From contig NC_021017.1 of NCBI RefSeq assembly GCF_000210075.1, positions 242,694-306,693 of the forward strand: 64,000 nucleotides of DNA, in the 5' to 3' direction. Origin of the DNA: Bacteroides xylanisolvens XB1A. Its GTDB lineage: Bacteria; Bacteroidota; Bacteroidia; Bacteroidales; Bacteroidaceae. Under the pieces are notes generated by a model that was not told the origin of the DNA, searched no databases, and was given only the letters and a program-made list of their open reading frames with translations. Numbering within the stretch: position 1 is the first letter of the stretch; the number at the start of each line of letters is the position of its first letter. The translations under genes and the position numbers were made by a program. Of this stretch, positions 39,237 to 47,879 are shown piece after piece.

Positions 39237-40011
39237 ATTTTTCCGGGGTTATTGTAAATACCAGATAAGTACGGAGATCCATGCAATCACTGGTAACATA
39301 ATGTATTCCATCATCAAAAATCACGTCATCCTGAAAGTGATGTGTGTGGGCAGCTGTACAAAACTGTATTCCCGGGTATTGTTTGACATAATGTTGGAAT
39401 ACTTTTGCCACATTATCATTGAATACATCTGTGTAGGGGCGTGCGTGCATACTAATGACTGTTTTTTTGAATTCGTCCTGTCTGTTCGTTAACTCTTGTT
39501 CCATAAAGGTGAAGTTCGGCACCGGTTCAGAGTAGTCATACTCCAATGCATTGGTGTTCAGACAGATAAATTTGACGTTGCCTGCAATAAAAGAGAAGTT
39601 AGTGGGACCGAATACTGCCTTGTATGTTTCTGCTCCCGTCCCCAAACAATCATGGTTGCCGATAAGGACTACATAAGGCACGTTAAGTCCGTTCATGATA
39701 TCCCTTTGCCAGAGAAACTCTTTGGTTAGTCCGAAGTCACTCATATCGCCTCCGTGAATAACGAAGTCGATATCATTCCGTTTATTAATCTCTTTCACGA
39801 AATCTTCCGTTTCATCGTACCATCGTTGTGAGTCGCCCATAGTCACAAAGCGTATGGTCGTTTTACCCTGGCAGTTTGCTTCTATTCTTTCGATATTATG
39901 TGCGTTGACCTCTGTTTCGCCGCTGATACGGACGTCATATGGATGGTAATCTATCATGCCGCATCCGGAAAGTAAAAAGCACGATAAGAATACATATACA
40001 TTCTTTCTCAT
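39211..40011 (-). CDS. Metallophosphoesterase lipoprotein
   Basis: 266-residue calcineurin-fold phosphoesterase anchored as a lipoprotein (lipobox LLSGC near residue 18). Metal-site motifs: FVTMGDSQRW (first Asp), VIHGGDMSDFG (GGD), VLIGNHDCLG (GNHD), ISMHARPY (His) and CTAAHTHHFQDD (the final HxH). The substrate is unknown; lipoprotein anchoring places it in the periplasm or at the surface. Either of two adjacent ATG codons could start it (40014 or 40011). It is followed by the overlapping barrel gene. A good promoter (40048-40078) precedes it. Confidence 0.87.
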   Translation of the reverse strand: MRKNVYVFLSCFLLSGCGMIDYHPYDVRISGETEVNAHNIERIEANCQGKTTIRFVTMGDSQRWYDETEDFVKEINKRNDIDFVIHGGDMSDFGLTKEFLWQRDIMNGLNVPYVVLIGNHDCLGTGAETYKAVFGPTNFSFIAGNVKFICLNTNALEYDYSEPVPNFTFMEQELTNRQDEFKKTVISMHARPYTDVFNDNVAKVFQHYVKQYPGIQFCTAAHTHHFQDDVIFDDGIHYVTSDCMDLRTYLVFTITPEKYEYELVKY

Positions 40012-40047
40012 CATAATTATTTTGTTTATAGTCTAGAAAACTAAATG

Positions 40048-40078
40048 CAAAGATAAAGTTTTCTATTTGGATGGACAA
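40048..40078 (-). promoter_or_regulatory. Promoter of the phosphoesterase-barrel operon
   Basis: On the minus strand, TTG (40076-40078), 20 bases, then TATCTTTG (40048-40055), close to the Bacteroides consensus, 34-37 bases before the ATG. Confidence 0.65.
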
Positions 40079-40140
40079 TCGGCTAACAGGCAAATAGGAC
40101 TCTTTGAACAATAAATGGGAGATATGGAACAGTATCGATT

Positions 40141-40178
40141 TGTCTAATAATCAGACAGGACCGTCTAATTATTAGACA
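40141..40178. promoter_or_regulatory. Tandem palindromic activator sites
   Basis: Two abutting near-palindromes, TGTCTAATAATCAGACA and CGTCTAATTATTAGACA, both versions of TGTCTAATWATTAGACA. Together they also form a larger 38-base palindrome. They lie 55-95 bases upstream of a sigma-54 promoter, a typical place for dimers of an NtrC-type activator. Confidence 0.75.
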
Positions 40179-40232
40179 ATGCTTGGGAAACTAGGAAAAG
40201 ATAAATGATTGAAAATGAATAGCCATTCTTGT

Positions 40233-40250
40233 TTGGCATACTTTCTGCAT
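40233..40250 (+). promoter_or_regulatory. Sigma-54 promoter for the ABC transporter
   Basis: TTGGCATACTTTCTGCAT has GG (40235-40236), ten bases, then GC (40247-40248), matching the -24/-12 consensus TGGCAC-N5-TTGCA with two changes. The predicted start is near 40260, about 55 bases before the ATPase ATG. Confidence 0.78.
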
Positions 40251-40315
40251 GACTAAAAACGTCAATAGTAAAACTGGAAATAAATCTATGTAGAACAACA
40301 TCATAAATAAACAAG

Positions 40316-40990
40316 ATGATACAGATTGAAAATATTAGTAAAGTATTCCGTACTACCGAAGTGGAGACGGTCGCATTAAATCATGTAAACCTTGAAGTAA
40401 AAGAAGGAGAATTTGTTGCTATCATGGGACCGTCTGGTTGTGGGAAATCCACCTTATTAAACATCCTCGGCCTATTAGATAACCCCACTGAAGGCTCTTA
40501 TCTGTTGATGGGAGAAGAAGTAGCCGGTCTGAAAGAAAAGGAGCGTACCCGTGTCCGTAAAGGTAAACTGGGCTTTGTATTCCAGAGCTTTAATCTGATA
40601 GACGAATTGAACGTCTATGAGAATGTGGAACTTCCGCTCACTTATTTAGGTCTTAAATCTTCCGAACGCCGCCGAATGGTGGAAGACATTCTAAAAAGAA
40701 TGAATATCAACCACCGTGCTAAACATTTTCCTCAACAGCTTTCCGGCGGACAACAACAACGGGTGGCGATAGCCCGCGCGGTTGTTACCAATCCTCAACT
40801 CATCCTTGCCGATGAGCCTACAGGTAACCTTGACTCAAAGAACGGAGCGGAAGTGATGAATCTGTTGACGGAACTGAATAGAGAGGGGACAACCATTATC
40901 ATGGTGACCCACTCACAGCACGATGCCAGTTTTGCACATCGTACCGTACATTTATTCGATGGAAGTATTGTAGCAAGTGTAAAGGCATAA
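40316..40990 (+). CDS. ABC transporter ATP-binding protein (LolD/MacB type)
   Basis: 224-residue ATPase. Walker A GPSGCGKST near 38, Q-loop FVFQSFNLIDELNVYENVELPLTYL, signature LSGGQQQRVAIARA, Walker B LILADEPTGNLDS, H-loop VTHSQHD. This class powers FtsX/MacB-type mechanotransmission transporters rather than transporters with substrate-conducting channels. It is the first gene behind the sigma-54 promoter and is followed by its permease. Confidence 0.94.
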   Translation: MIQIENISKVFRTTEVETVALNHVNLEVKEGEFVAIMGPSGCGKSTLLNILGLLDNPTEGSYLLMGEEVAGLKEKERTRVRKGKLGFVFQSFNLIDELNVYENVELPLTYLGLKSSERRRMVEDILKRMNINHRAKHFPQQLSGGQQQRVAIARAVVTNPQLILADEPTGNLDSKNGAEVMNLLTELNREGTTIIMVTHSQHDASFAHRTVHLFDGSIVASVKA

Positions 40991-41038
40991 ACAGAGAACC
41001 AACCATGAGACAAATCTATTATACTATACGTTACCTTA

Positions 41039-43324
41039 TTGCGTGAACGCGGATCGAATATCATACGAATCATTTCCCTTTCCTTAGGGCTTACTATCGG
41101 TGTTCTGCTTTTCTCGCAGATAGCTTTCGAACTAAGCTATGAGAAATGCTATCCGGAGGCGGAACGCCTGGCACTTGTACGTTGTCAGATGACTAATCTT
41201 AGTACAGGCGAAACCGCAGGTGATGATGGAGAGATCGGTTATGACTATACTGTTTTCGATGTGGTGGCACCTACTTTGGCAGAAGAGATGCCGAAAGAAA
41301 TAGAAGTAGCCAGTAGTGTCCTTTCGATGGGAAGTGCCAATATTTATTATGAAGATAAACTGTTGCCCGATGCAGATTACATCTTTGCGGATACTTGTTT
41401 CTTTCAGACTTTCGGCATACCGGTGTTGGAAGGCAATCCCAAGAATATGATTATGCCCGGAAGCGTTTTTGTTTCGGAGCATTTTGCCCGTGAGACGTTT
41501 GGAGATGAAAGCCCTGTTGGTAAAGTGCTTTCTGTTGAAAAACAAAACACACTGACCATACGTGGGATCTACAAAGATGTACCGGAAAATACGATGCTCA
41601 CCCATGATTTCGTGATATCTGTTCATCAGAATGGAGGGTATCATGCAGGAGCCGGCTGGAGAGGAAATGATGTCTTTTACGCTTTCCTTCGTTTGCGCCA
41701 TGCTTCGGACATTGACAAAGTGAATGCTGACATTCAGCGGGTGATCGGGAAATATACAGATTTAGAGTATGATGGCTGGAAAATTGAATTTAGCGTCCTT
41801 CCATTGGTGAAACGTCATCTGGCTTCTCCCGATGTACAAAAGCGTTTGGTCATTTACGGATTTTTGGGTTTTGCTATCTTCTTTGTGGCTATCATGAACT
41901 ATATGCTGATATCCATTGCTACTTTAAGCCGTCGTGCAAAAGGAGTGGGAGTACATAAGTGCAATGGAGCCAGTTCCACCCATATTTTCAGAATGTTTAT
42001 GGCAGAGACGGGAATCCTTGTCATTCTTTCCGTATTGCTTAGTTTCTTACTGATAATCAATGCGCGTGGTCTGATTGAAGATTTACTTTCCGTCCGTCTT
42101 TCCTCACTTTTCACTTGGGAAACGTTGTGGGTACCGTTGCTCACTATCCTTGTTCTCTTCATACTGGCAGGTGGCATACCGGGACGATTATTCTCCCGTA
42201 TCCCTGTCACGCAGGTATTCCGCCGGTATACAGATGGGAAGAAAGGGTGGAAACGTTCGTTATTGTTTGTGCAGTTTACGGGAGTTTCTTTCGTCTTGGG
42301 ATTGTTGCTGGTCACTCTGTTGCAGTACAGTCATCTGATGAGCCGTGATATGGGTATCGTCGTGCCCGGATTAGCTCAAGCGCAGACATGGTTGCCTAAA
42401 GAATCGGTGGAGCATATCAAAGACGATTTGAACCGCCAACCGATGGTAGAAGGAGTGACCGTTGCCGTGAATGGGGTGTTGGGCGAGTACTGGACACGCG
42501 GACTGATGGGAAATGACGGTAAGCGGATTGCTACCCTAAATTACAACTCCTGCCATTACAACTATCCTGAAGTAATGGGTATTAAGATTATAGAAGGTAC
42601 TACACTGAAAAAGCAGAACGACTTATTAGTAAACGAAGAACTGGTGCGTCTGATGAAATGGACCGACGGAGCAGTAGGTAAAACAGTGAATGACATTCAA
42701 GGAACGATTGTAGGCGTATTCCGTGACATTCGCAATAACAGCTTTTATGGGTCGCAATCTCCTATTGTCCTGATTGGAGATGAAAATGCCAACCATGCAT
42801 TTGATGTCCGTTTGAAAGAACCATATAACGAGAATCTGAAACGTCTGAACGAGTTTGTAGAAAACACCTATCCGAATATATCCTTGCGTTTTATCCTGGT
42901 AGATCAAATGGTGAAAAATATCTATAAAGACGTATACCGCTTCCGCAATTCCGTCTGGATCACTTCCGCCTTTATCCTACTGATCGTTATCATGGGATTG
43001 ATTGGCTATGTGAATGATGAAACCCAGCGCCGGAGCAAAGAGATAGCTATCCGGAAAGTGAATGGAGCCGAAGCATCTCATATCCTCGGATTACTGACAC
43101 GTGACATTTTATACGTTTCAGTGATTTCTATCCTAGTAGGTACTACCGTTTCTTATTTTGCAGGACAGGCATGGCTCGACCAATTTGCCGAGCAGATTGA
43201 TTTGAATCCATTGCTTTTTGCTGCTACGGCCTTGTTCGTCCAATTACTGATTGTAATCTGTGTTGTTCTGAAAGCATGGCATATCGCGAACGAGAATCCG
43301 GTCAATAGCATTAAGGCAGAATAA
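41039..43324 (+). CDS. FtsX/MacB-family ABC transporter permease (N terminus frameshifted)
   Basis: About 770 residues with two MacB_PCD/FtsX halves: N-terminal helix near 8-28 (IIRIISLSLGLTIGVLLF), a periplasmic domain to about 270, three helices (about 275-370), a second helix and periplasmic domain (about 395-640), and three final helices with the MacB-type ETQRRSKEIAIRKVNGAEASHIL motif. The natural start is probably ATG at 41005 (MRQIYYTIR), which runs into TGA at 41044; one extra T near 41031-41032 (CGTTACC for CGTACC) would explain it, since the other frame continues as TLLRERGSNIIR. The coordinates given use a TTG in the open frame and omit about 11 residues. It may still function if the indel is a sequencing error. 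Confidence 0.87.
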   Translation: MRERGSNIIRIISLSLGLTIGVLLFSQIAFELSYEKCYPEAERLALVRCQMTNLSTGETAGDDGEIGYDYTVFDVVAPTLAEEMPKEIEVASSVLSMGSANIYYEDKLLPDADYIFADTCFFQTFGIPVLEGNPKNMIMPGSVFVSEHFARETFGDESPVGKVLSVEKQNTLTIRGIYKDVPENTMLTHDFVISVHQNGGYHAGAGWRGNDVFYAFLRLRHASDIDKVNADIQRVIGKYTDLEYDGWKIEFSVLPLVKRHLASPDVQKRLVIYGFLGFAIFFVAIMNYMLISIATLSRRAKGVGVHKCNGASSTHIFRMFMAETGILVILSVLLSFLLIINARGLIEDLLSVRLSSLFTWETLWVPLLTILVLFILAGGIPGRLFSRIPVTQVFRRYTDGKKGWKRSLLFVQFTGVSFVLGLLLVTLLQYSHLMSRDMGIVVPGLAQAQTWLPKESVEHIKDDLNRQPMVEGVTVAVNGVLGEYWTRGLMGNDGKRIATLNYNSCHYNYPEVMGIKIIEGTTLKKQNDLLVNEELVRLMKWTDGAVGKTVNDIQGTIVGVFRDIRNNSFYGSQSPIVLIGDENANHAFDVRLKEPYNENLKRLNEFVENTYPNISLRFILVDQMVKNIYKDVYRFRNSVWITSAFILLIVIMGLIGYVNDETQRRSKEIAIRKVNGAEASHILGLLTRDILYVSVISILVGTTVSYFAGQAWLDQFAEQIDLNPLLFAATALFVQLLIVICVVLKAWHIANENPVNSIKAE

Positions 43325-43363
43325 GCCGAATAGAATAAATGGCAGAATAGGGCAGACACCGCC

Positions 43364-44725
43364 TTATTCTGCTACTACCGGATGCAGTTTGGAAACCTTC
43401 TTGATATAAATCATCAGACTGACAACGGCTGTAATAAACGCCAGCGCATCCGATACCGGCATACTGATCCAAATTCCTTCCAATCCCCACCAGTTAGGGA
43501 AAAGTAATAAGCAAGGCAAAAGATAAAGCAACTGACGCGTCAGCGAAAGGAAAATACTGATTTTAGCCTTGCCGATACTTTGGAAGAAGTTACCGATTAC
43601 AATCTGTGCCCCTACAAACGGGAACATCAACACAGTCAGCCGGATACCGCCTACCGCCAAATCAATCAATTCATCACTATCGGTGAAGAGAGCCGATACG
43701 GCATGAGGGAAGAACTCACAAATCACGAACCCGCTGCTCGTAATCACTACCCCTGAGATAATCCCCAGTCGCAGCGTTTGTTTCACCCGGTCTATCTTTT
43801 GTGCTCCGAAGTTGTAGCCTACGATTGGCTGCATACCCATAGTCAGCCCCAACACAATCATTACATAAAGCGTCAGCAACCGATTGATGATGCCATACGC
43901 GCCGATAGCCATATCGCCCCCATAGTTTTGCAGGCTGTTATTGATGATAATCACGATGGCACACGCACACACATTCATCAGGAATGGAGACATACCGATG
44001 GCGAAGATACTTTCTACAATCCTCGGTTTCATTTTCCAGATATTCCCTTCAAAATGCACCGTACTGTCTTTCTTGGTGAAGTGGCTCACCACCCACACCA
44101 TACCAATCAACTGCGAGATAACCGTTGCCGTAGCCGCACCCCTCATTCCCCATTCGAAGTGGAAGATAAAGATAGGAGCGAGGATGATGTTAGCCACCAC
44201 CGTTACCATTGAAGTAAGCATAGCCTTTTTGGGGTATCCGGTAGCGCGCATCACGTTGTTCAGCCCGATCATTGTGTAAGTGATGGGAGTTCCCAGCAAA
44301 ATCACCTGCATAAAGCTGCGTGCATATGGAAGGGTGTCGGCGCTGGCTCCGAAAAAAGTCAGTATATCATCCAGGAAGATAAAAGACAGAATACCGAAGA
44401 AAAGAGAATTTGTGATACAAAGCATCAGCGTATGTGACAAAATTTCCGTAGCTCCTTTCATATCCTTCTGTCCCAAACGGATAGAGGCGAGGGTAGACCC
44501 ACCAGCCGAAACCAGTGTACAGAAAGCGACAACAAGATTCATCAGCGGGAAGCTGATAGCCAGTCCGGCAATAGCCATCGGTCCTACGCCATGTCCGATG
44601 AAGATACTATCAATGATGTTATAGATAGAAGTAATCGTCATTCCGATAATCGCAGGAATGGAATATTGTAACAGCAATTTGCCGATACGTTCTTTGCCTA
44701 AAATGTGCGGGTCGTTCTTGCTCAT
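43364..44725 (-). CDS. MATE-family efflux transporter
   Basis: 453-residue multidrug and toxin extrusion protein with 12 predicted membrane helices in two MatE repeats. The first repeat has IDSIFIGHGVGPMAIAGLAISFPLMNLV (near 36-63), typical of NorM/DinF-like proteins; the second begins near 240 (AIGMSPFLMNVCACAIVIIINN). It exports cationic compounds using Na+ or H+. It stands alone, convergent with the ABC permease and divergent from the HAD gene. The substrate cannot be predicted. Confidence 0.93.
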   Translation of the reverse strand: MSKNDPHILGKERIGKLLLQYSIPAIIGMTITSIYNIIDSIFIGHGVGPMAIAGLAISFPLMNLVVAFCTLVSAGGSTLASIRLGQKDMKGATEILSHTLMLCITNSLFFGILSFIFLDDILTFFGASADTLPYARSFMQVILLGTPITYTMIGLNNVMRATGYPKKAMLTSMVTVVANIILAPIFIFHFEWGMRGAATATVISQLIGMVWVVSHFTKKDSTVHFEGNIWKMKPRIVESIFAIGMSPFLMNVCACAIVIIINNSLQNYGGDMAIGAYGIINRLLTLYVMIVLGLTMGMQPIVGYNFGAQKIDRVKQTLRLGIISGVVITSSGFVICEFFPHAVSALFTDSDELIDLAVGGIRLTVLMFPFVGAQIVIGNFFQSIGKAKISIFLSLTRQLLYLLPCLLLFPNWWGLEGIWISMPVSDALAFITAVVSLMIYIKKVSKLHPVVAE

Positions 44726-44778
44726 GCGGCAGTAGATTTTGTTGGATAAAAACGTATGTTACGTTTTTTTTAGCTTTG

Positions 44779-44786
44779 CAAAGGTA
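44779..44786 (-). promoter_or_regulatory. Candidate -7 box for the MATE gene
   Basis: TACCTTTG on the minus strand, 54 bases before the ATG. Confidence 0.45.
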
Positions 44787-44875
44787 CGAATTATTTGCCT
44801 GATTCGATGATTATTCGGAACTTTGCGGCGATAGATACACAAGGTTTAACGTTTTAGGTAAAAAGCCAGTTTAAT

Positions 44876-45523
44876 ATGAATACAACGAAAACAATTGCAG
44901 CACTCTTCGACTTTGACGGTGTCATCATGGATACAGAAACGCAGTACACTGTTTTTTGGGACGAGCAAGGACGGAAATATCTGAATGAAGAAGATTTCGG
45001 ACGCCGTATCAAGGGACAGACGCTATTACAAATCTATGAAAAGCATTTCGCGGACAAACCCGAAGCACAGCTCGAAATAAGCGCTGAACTCAATGTTTAC
45101 GAGAAAAAGATGTCCTACGAATACATCCCCGGAGTAGAAGCCTTCATAGCCGATCTTCGTCGGAACGGTGCAAAGATAGCCGTAGTCACCAGCTCCAACG
45201 AAGAGAAGATGGCCAACGTCTACAATGCCCATCCCGAATTTAAAGGAATGGTAGACCGCATCCTGACAGGAGAAATGTTTGCCCGTTCAAAACCCGCTCC
45301 CGACTGTTTCCTGCTGGGAATGGAAATCTTTGAAGCCACCCCCGAAAACTCCTACGTCTTTGAGGATTCTTTCCACGGCCTGCAAGCCGGCATGACTTCC
45401 GGGGCAACCGTGATCGGACTTGCCACCACCAACTCACGCGAAGCCATCACCGGAAAAGCCCATTATATAATAGACGACTTCACCGGCATGACATACGAAA
45501 AAATGATATCTCTCCATAAATAA
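44876..45523 (+). CDS. HAD-family hydrolase (beta-phosphoglucomutase-like)
   Basis: 215-residue haloacid-dehalogenase phosphatase with a C1 cap. Motif I FDFDGVIMDTE (near 12-22, nucleophile Asp), motif II VVTSSN, motif III lysine in GEMFARSKPAPDCFL, and motif IV YVFEDSFHGLQAG. The Asp-x-Asp pattern (DFDG) fits a sugar-phosphate phosphatase or mutase of the PgmB/YniC group; the substrate is unknown. Single gene with a strong terminator after it. Confidence 0.9.
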   Translation: MNTTKTIAALFDFDGVIMDTETQYTVFWDEQGRKYLNEEDFGRRIKGQTLLQIYEKHFADKPEAQLEISAELNVYEKKMSYEYIPGVEAFIADLRRNGAKIAVVTSSNEEKMANVYNAHPEFKGMVDRILTGEMFARSKPAPDCFLLGMEIFEATPENSYVFEDSFHGLQAGMTSGATVIGLATTNSREAITGKAHYIIDDFTGMTYEKMISLHK

Positions 45524-45617
45524 CGGCATTATTTTTAAATAGTTACCTCACTTATATTATATTAATAAATGAAATAAGAAAAATAACCGAGATAAATAAA
45601 AATAGTGAGACCCACCC

Positions 45618-45670
45618 ATCCTTTCAAATGCCTTCCAACTATCCAAGCGAAGCATTTGAAAGGATTTTTT
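45618..45670 (+). terminator. Intrinsic terminator after the HAD gene
   Basis: Perfect stem ATCCTTTCAAATGC / GCATTTGAAAGGAT with a 20-base loop, followed by TTTTTTGC. Confidence 0.8.
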
Positions 45671-45712
45671 GCTTTTCTTTCCCAGTTATGAATTAAATGT
45701 TATAACTTTGCC

Positions 45713-45720
45713 GCAATTTT
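45713..45720 (+). promoter_or_regulatory. Candidate -7 box for panB
   Basis: TAACTTTG matches TAnnTTTG, 69 bases before the ATG. The AT-rich repeat lies between the two. Confidence 0.5.
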
Positions 45721-45752
45721 TGAAAGCGTCCAAATGCGCAGACATCAATGAC

Positions 45753-45780
45753 ATAAATCATAATTCATAAATCATAAATT
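45753..45780. repeat. 28-base AT-rich dispersed repeat, copy 2
   Basis: Identical to 38397-38424. Here it lies in the panB leader, ending 8 bases before the ATG, so it could affect translation start. Confidence 0.7.
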
Positions 45781-45788
45781 AAAAAGAC

Positions 45789-46610
45789 ATGGCTGGTTAT
45801 ATATCAGATGACACAAGAAAGGTGACTACTCATCGCTTGGTTGAAATGAAACAGAGAGGCGAAAAAATATCTATGCTGACTGCGTATGATTACACAATGG
45901 CACAGATTGTAGACGGTGCGGGAATGGACGTAATCCTGGTAGGCGACTCCGCTTCTAACGTAATGGCAGGTAACGTGACTACATTACCTATCACGCTCGA
46001 CCAAATGATTTATCATGCCAAATCCGTAGTACGTGGTGTAAAGCGGGCGATGGTGGTAGTTGATATGCCTTTCGGATCTTACCAGGGCAATGAGATGGAG
46101 GGCCTTGCTTCCGCTATCCGCATCATGAAAGAAAGTCACGCTGACGCATTGAAGCTCGAAGGCGGTGAAGAAATCATCGACACGGTGAAACGTATCGTAT
46201 GCGCCGGTATCCCTGTGATGGGACATTTGGGACTCATGCCTCAATCCATTAACAAATACGGAACCTATACCGTACGTGCCAAAGACGAAGCCGAAGCCGA
46301 CAAACTGATTCGCGACGCCCATTTATTGGAAGAAGCAGGCTGTTTTGCCATTGTACTCGAAAAAATCCCCGCTACCCTTGCAGAGCGTGTAGCTTCCGAA
46401 CTCACTATTCCTATCATCGGAATCGGTGCCGGCGGCCACGTAGACGGTCAGGTATTGGTTATTCAGGACATGCTTGGCATGAACAACGGATTCCGTCCGC
46501 GTTTCTTACGTCGTTATGCTGACTTGTACACAGTGATGACCGACGCCATCAGCCGTTACGTTTCCGACGTGAAGAATTGCTACTTCCCCAACGAGAAGGA
46601 ACAATATTAA
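45789..46610 (+). CDS. panB: 3-methyl-2-oxobutanoate hydroxymethyltransferase
   Basis: 273-residue TIM-barrel enzyme that makes ketopantoate from ketoisovalerate and methylene-tetrahydrofolate, first step of pantothenate and CoA synthesis. Motifs: [30 protein letters not shown] (metal-binding Asp), [10 protein letters not shown] (second Asp), ALKLEGGEE (substrate Lys), GHLGLMPQS and [15 protein letters not shown]. Normal length. An MFS gene begins 8 bases after its stop. Confidence 0.96.
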   Translation: MAGYISDDTRKVTTHRLVEMKQRGEKISMLTAYDYTMAQIVDGAGMDVILVGDSASNVMAGNVTTLPITLDQMIYHAKSVVRGVKRAMVVVDMPFGSYQGNEMEGLASAIRIMKESHADALKLEGGEEIIDTVKRIVCAGIPVMGHLGLMPQSINKYGTYTVRAKDEAEADKLIRDAHLLEEAGCFAIVLEKIPATLAERVASELTIPIIGIGAGGHVDGQVLVIQDMLGMNNGFRPRFLRRYADLYTVMTDAISRYVSDVKNCYFPNEKEQY

Positions 46611-46618
46611 GATAGTAT

Positions 46619-47776
46619 ATGGCAGTTAAATTGTGGACAGTTCATTTTATGCGGATATGTGTAGCTAATTTGCTGTTGTTTATATCCTTGTATGTGTTAT
46701 TTCCGGTACTTTCCGTAGAGATGGCCGACCGTCTCGGAGTGCCGGCCGCACAGACAGGAGTAATCTTTCTTTTTTTCACCTTGGGGATGTTCCTTATCGG
46801 TCCTTTCCATGCCTACCTGGTAGATGCCTACAAACGTAAATACGTATGTATGTTTGCCGCTGCCCTGATGGTAGTGGCGACGATTGGGTACGCCTTTGTG
46901 ACGAACTTCACAGAACTAATCCTGTTGAGTACCGTGCAAGGACTGGCCTTTGGCATAGGCACTACTGCCGGTATCACCTTGGCTATCGACATCACCAACT
47001 CCACACTGCGGAGCGCGGGAAATGTCAGCTTCTCGTGGACGGCACGTCTGGGAATGCTTTTGGGGATTATCCTCGGAGTGTGGCTCTATCAAAGCCACTC
47101 ATTCCAAAACCTGCTCACTGTATCTGTCATAACCGGAGCTGTAGGAATTCTCATGCTATCGGGGGTATATGTACCTTTCCGTGCGCCGATTGTCACTAAA
47201 CTCTATTCCTTCGACCGCTTCTTATTGCTTCGTGGATGGGTTCCCGCTATCAACCTGATTCTGATAACATTTGTTCCGGGCTTACTGATTCCAATGGTAC
47301 ACCCTTTCCTAAACGATTTCGTACTCGGAAACGTGGGAATCCCCGTACCGTTCTTTGTCGGCACAACCCTCGGATACATTATCTCCCTGTTCATCGCGCG
47401 CCTGTTCTTTTTTAAAGAGAAGACACTGCGCTTGGTCATTATAGGAATCGGGTTGGAAATGGTAGCCATGTCCTTATTGAACACAGACCTTTCGATAGGC
47501 ATCTCTTCCGTACTCTTGGGATTGGGTTTAGGTTTAACCATGCCGGAATTCCTGATGATATTTGTGAAACTATCCCATCATTGCCAACGCGGAACAGCCA
47601 ACACTACCCATTTGTTGGCAAGCGAAGTTGGTATCTCCCTGGGTATCGCTACTGCGTGCTACATGGAATTGGATACAGACAAGATGCTCCATACCGGACA
47701 GATGGTAGCTTCTATCGCTTTGCTGTTCTTCGTATTGGTCACTTATCCTTATTATATAAAGAAGAAGGTAAGATAA
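46619..47776 (+). CDS. MFS transporter co-transcribed with panB
   Basis: 385-residue major facilitator protein with 12 predicted membrane helices. The loop 2-3 region DAYKRKYVCMFAAALMV is a degenerate form of the MFS motif A (usually GxLaDrxGrrr). It follows panB by 8 bases on the same strand and ends at an inverted repeat facing relA. It could carry pantoate, pantothenate or a related branched acid, but that comes only from context; drug efflux is equally possible from sequence. Confidence 0.85.
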   Translation: MAVKLWTVHFMRICVANLLLFISLYVLFPVLSVEMADRLGVPAAQTGVIFLFFTLGMFLIGPFHAYLVDAYKRKYVCMFAAALMVVATIGYAFVTNFTELILLSTVQGLAFGIGTTAGITLAIDITNSTLRSAGNVSFSWTARLGMLLGIILGVWLYQSHSFQNLLTVSVITGAVGILMLSGVYVPFRAPIVTKLYSFDRFLLLRGWVPAINLILITFVPGLLIPMVHPFLNDFVLGNVGIPVPFFVGTTLGYIISLFIARLFFFKEKTLRLVIIGIGLEMVAMSLLNTDLSIGISSVLLGLGLGLTMPEFLMIFVKLSHHCQRGTANTTHLLASEVGISLGIATACYMELDTDKMLHTGQMVASIALLFFVLVTYPYYIKKKVR

Positions 47777-47779
47777 AAT

Positions 47780-47874
47780 AGACAGAAGAACAAAAGAACA
47801 TATTTCAGGAGTGATGATTGTTTTTTGATTTTCATCATACGTATCCAAAAATATGTTCTTTTGTTCTTCTGTCT
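47780..47874. repeat. Long inverted repeat between convergent genes (family copy 2)
   Basis: Arms AGACAGAAGAACAAAAGAAC(ATAT) and (ATAT)GTTCTTTTGTTCTTCTGTCT pair perfectly. The copy at 5193-5275 has the same arms with a different loop. Here it sits between the MFS and relA stops and could terminate both transcripts. Confidence 0.8.
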
Positions 47875-47879
47875 TAACT

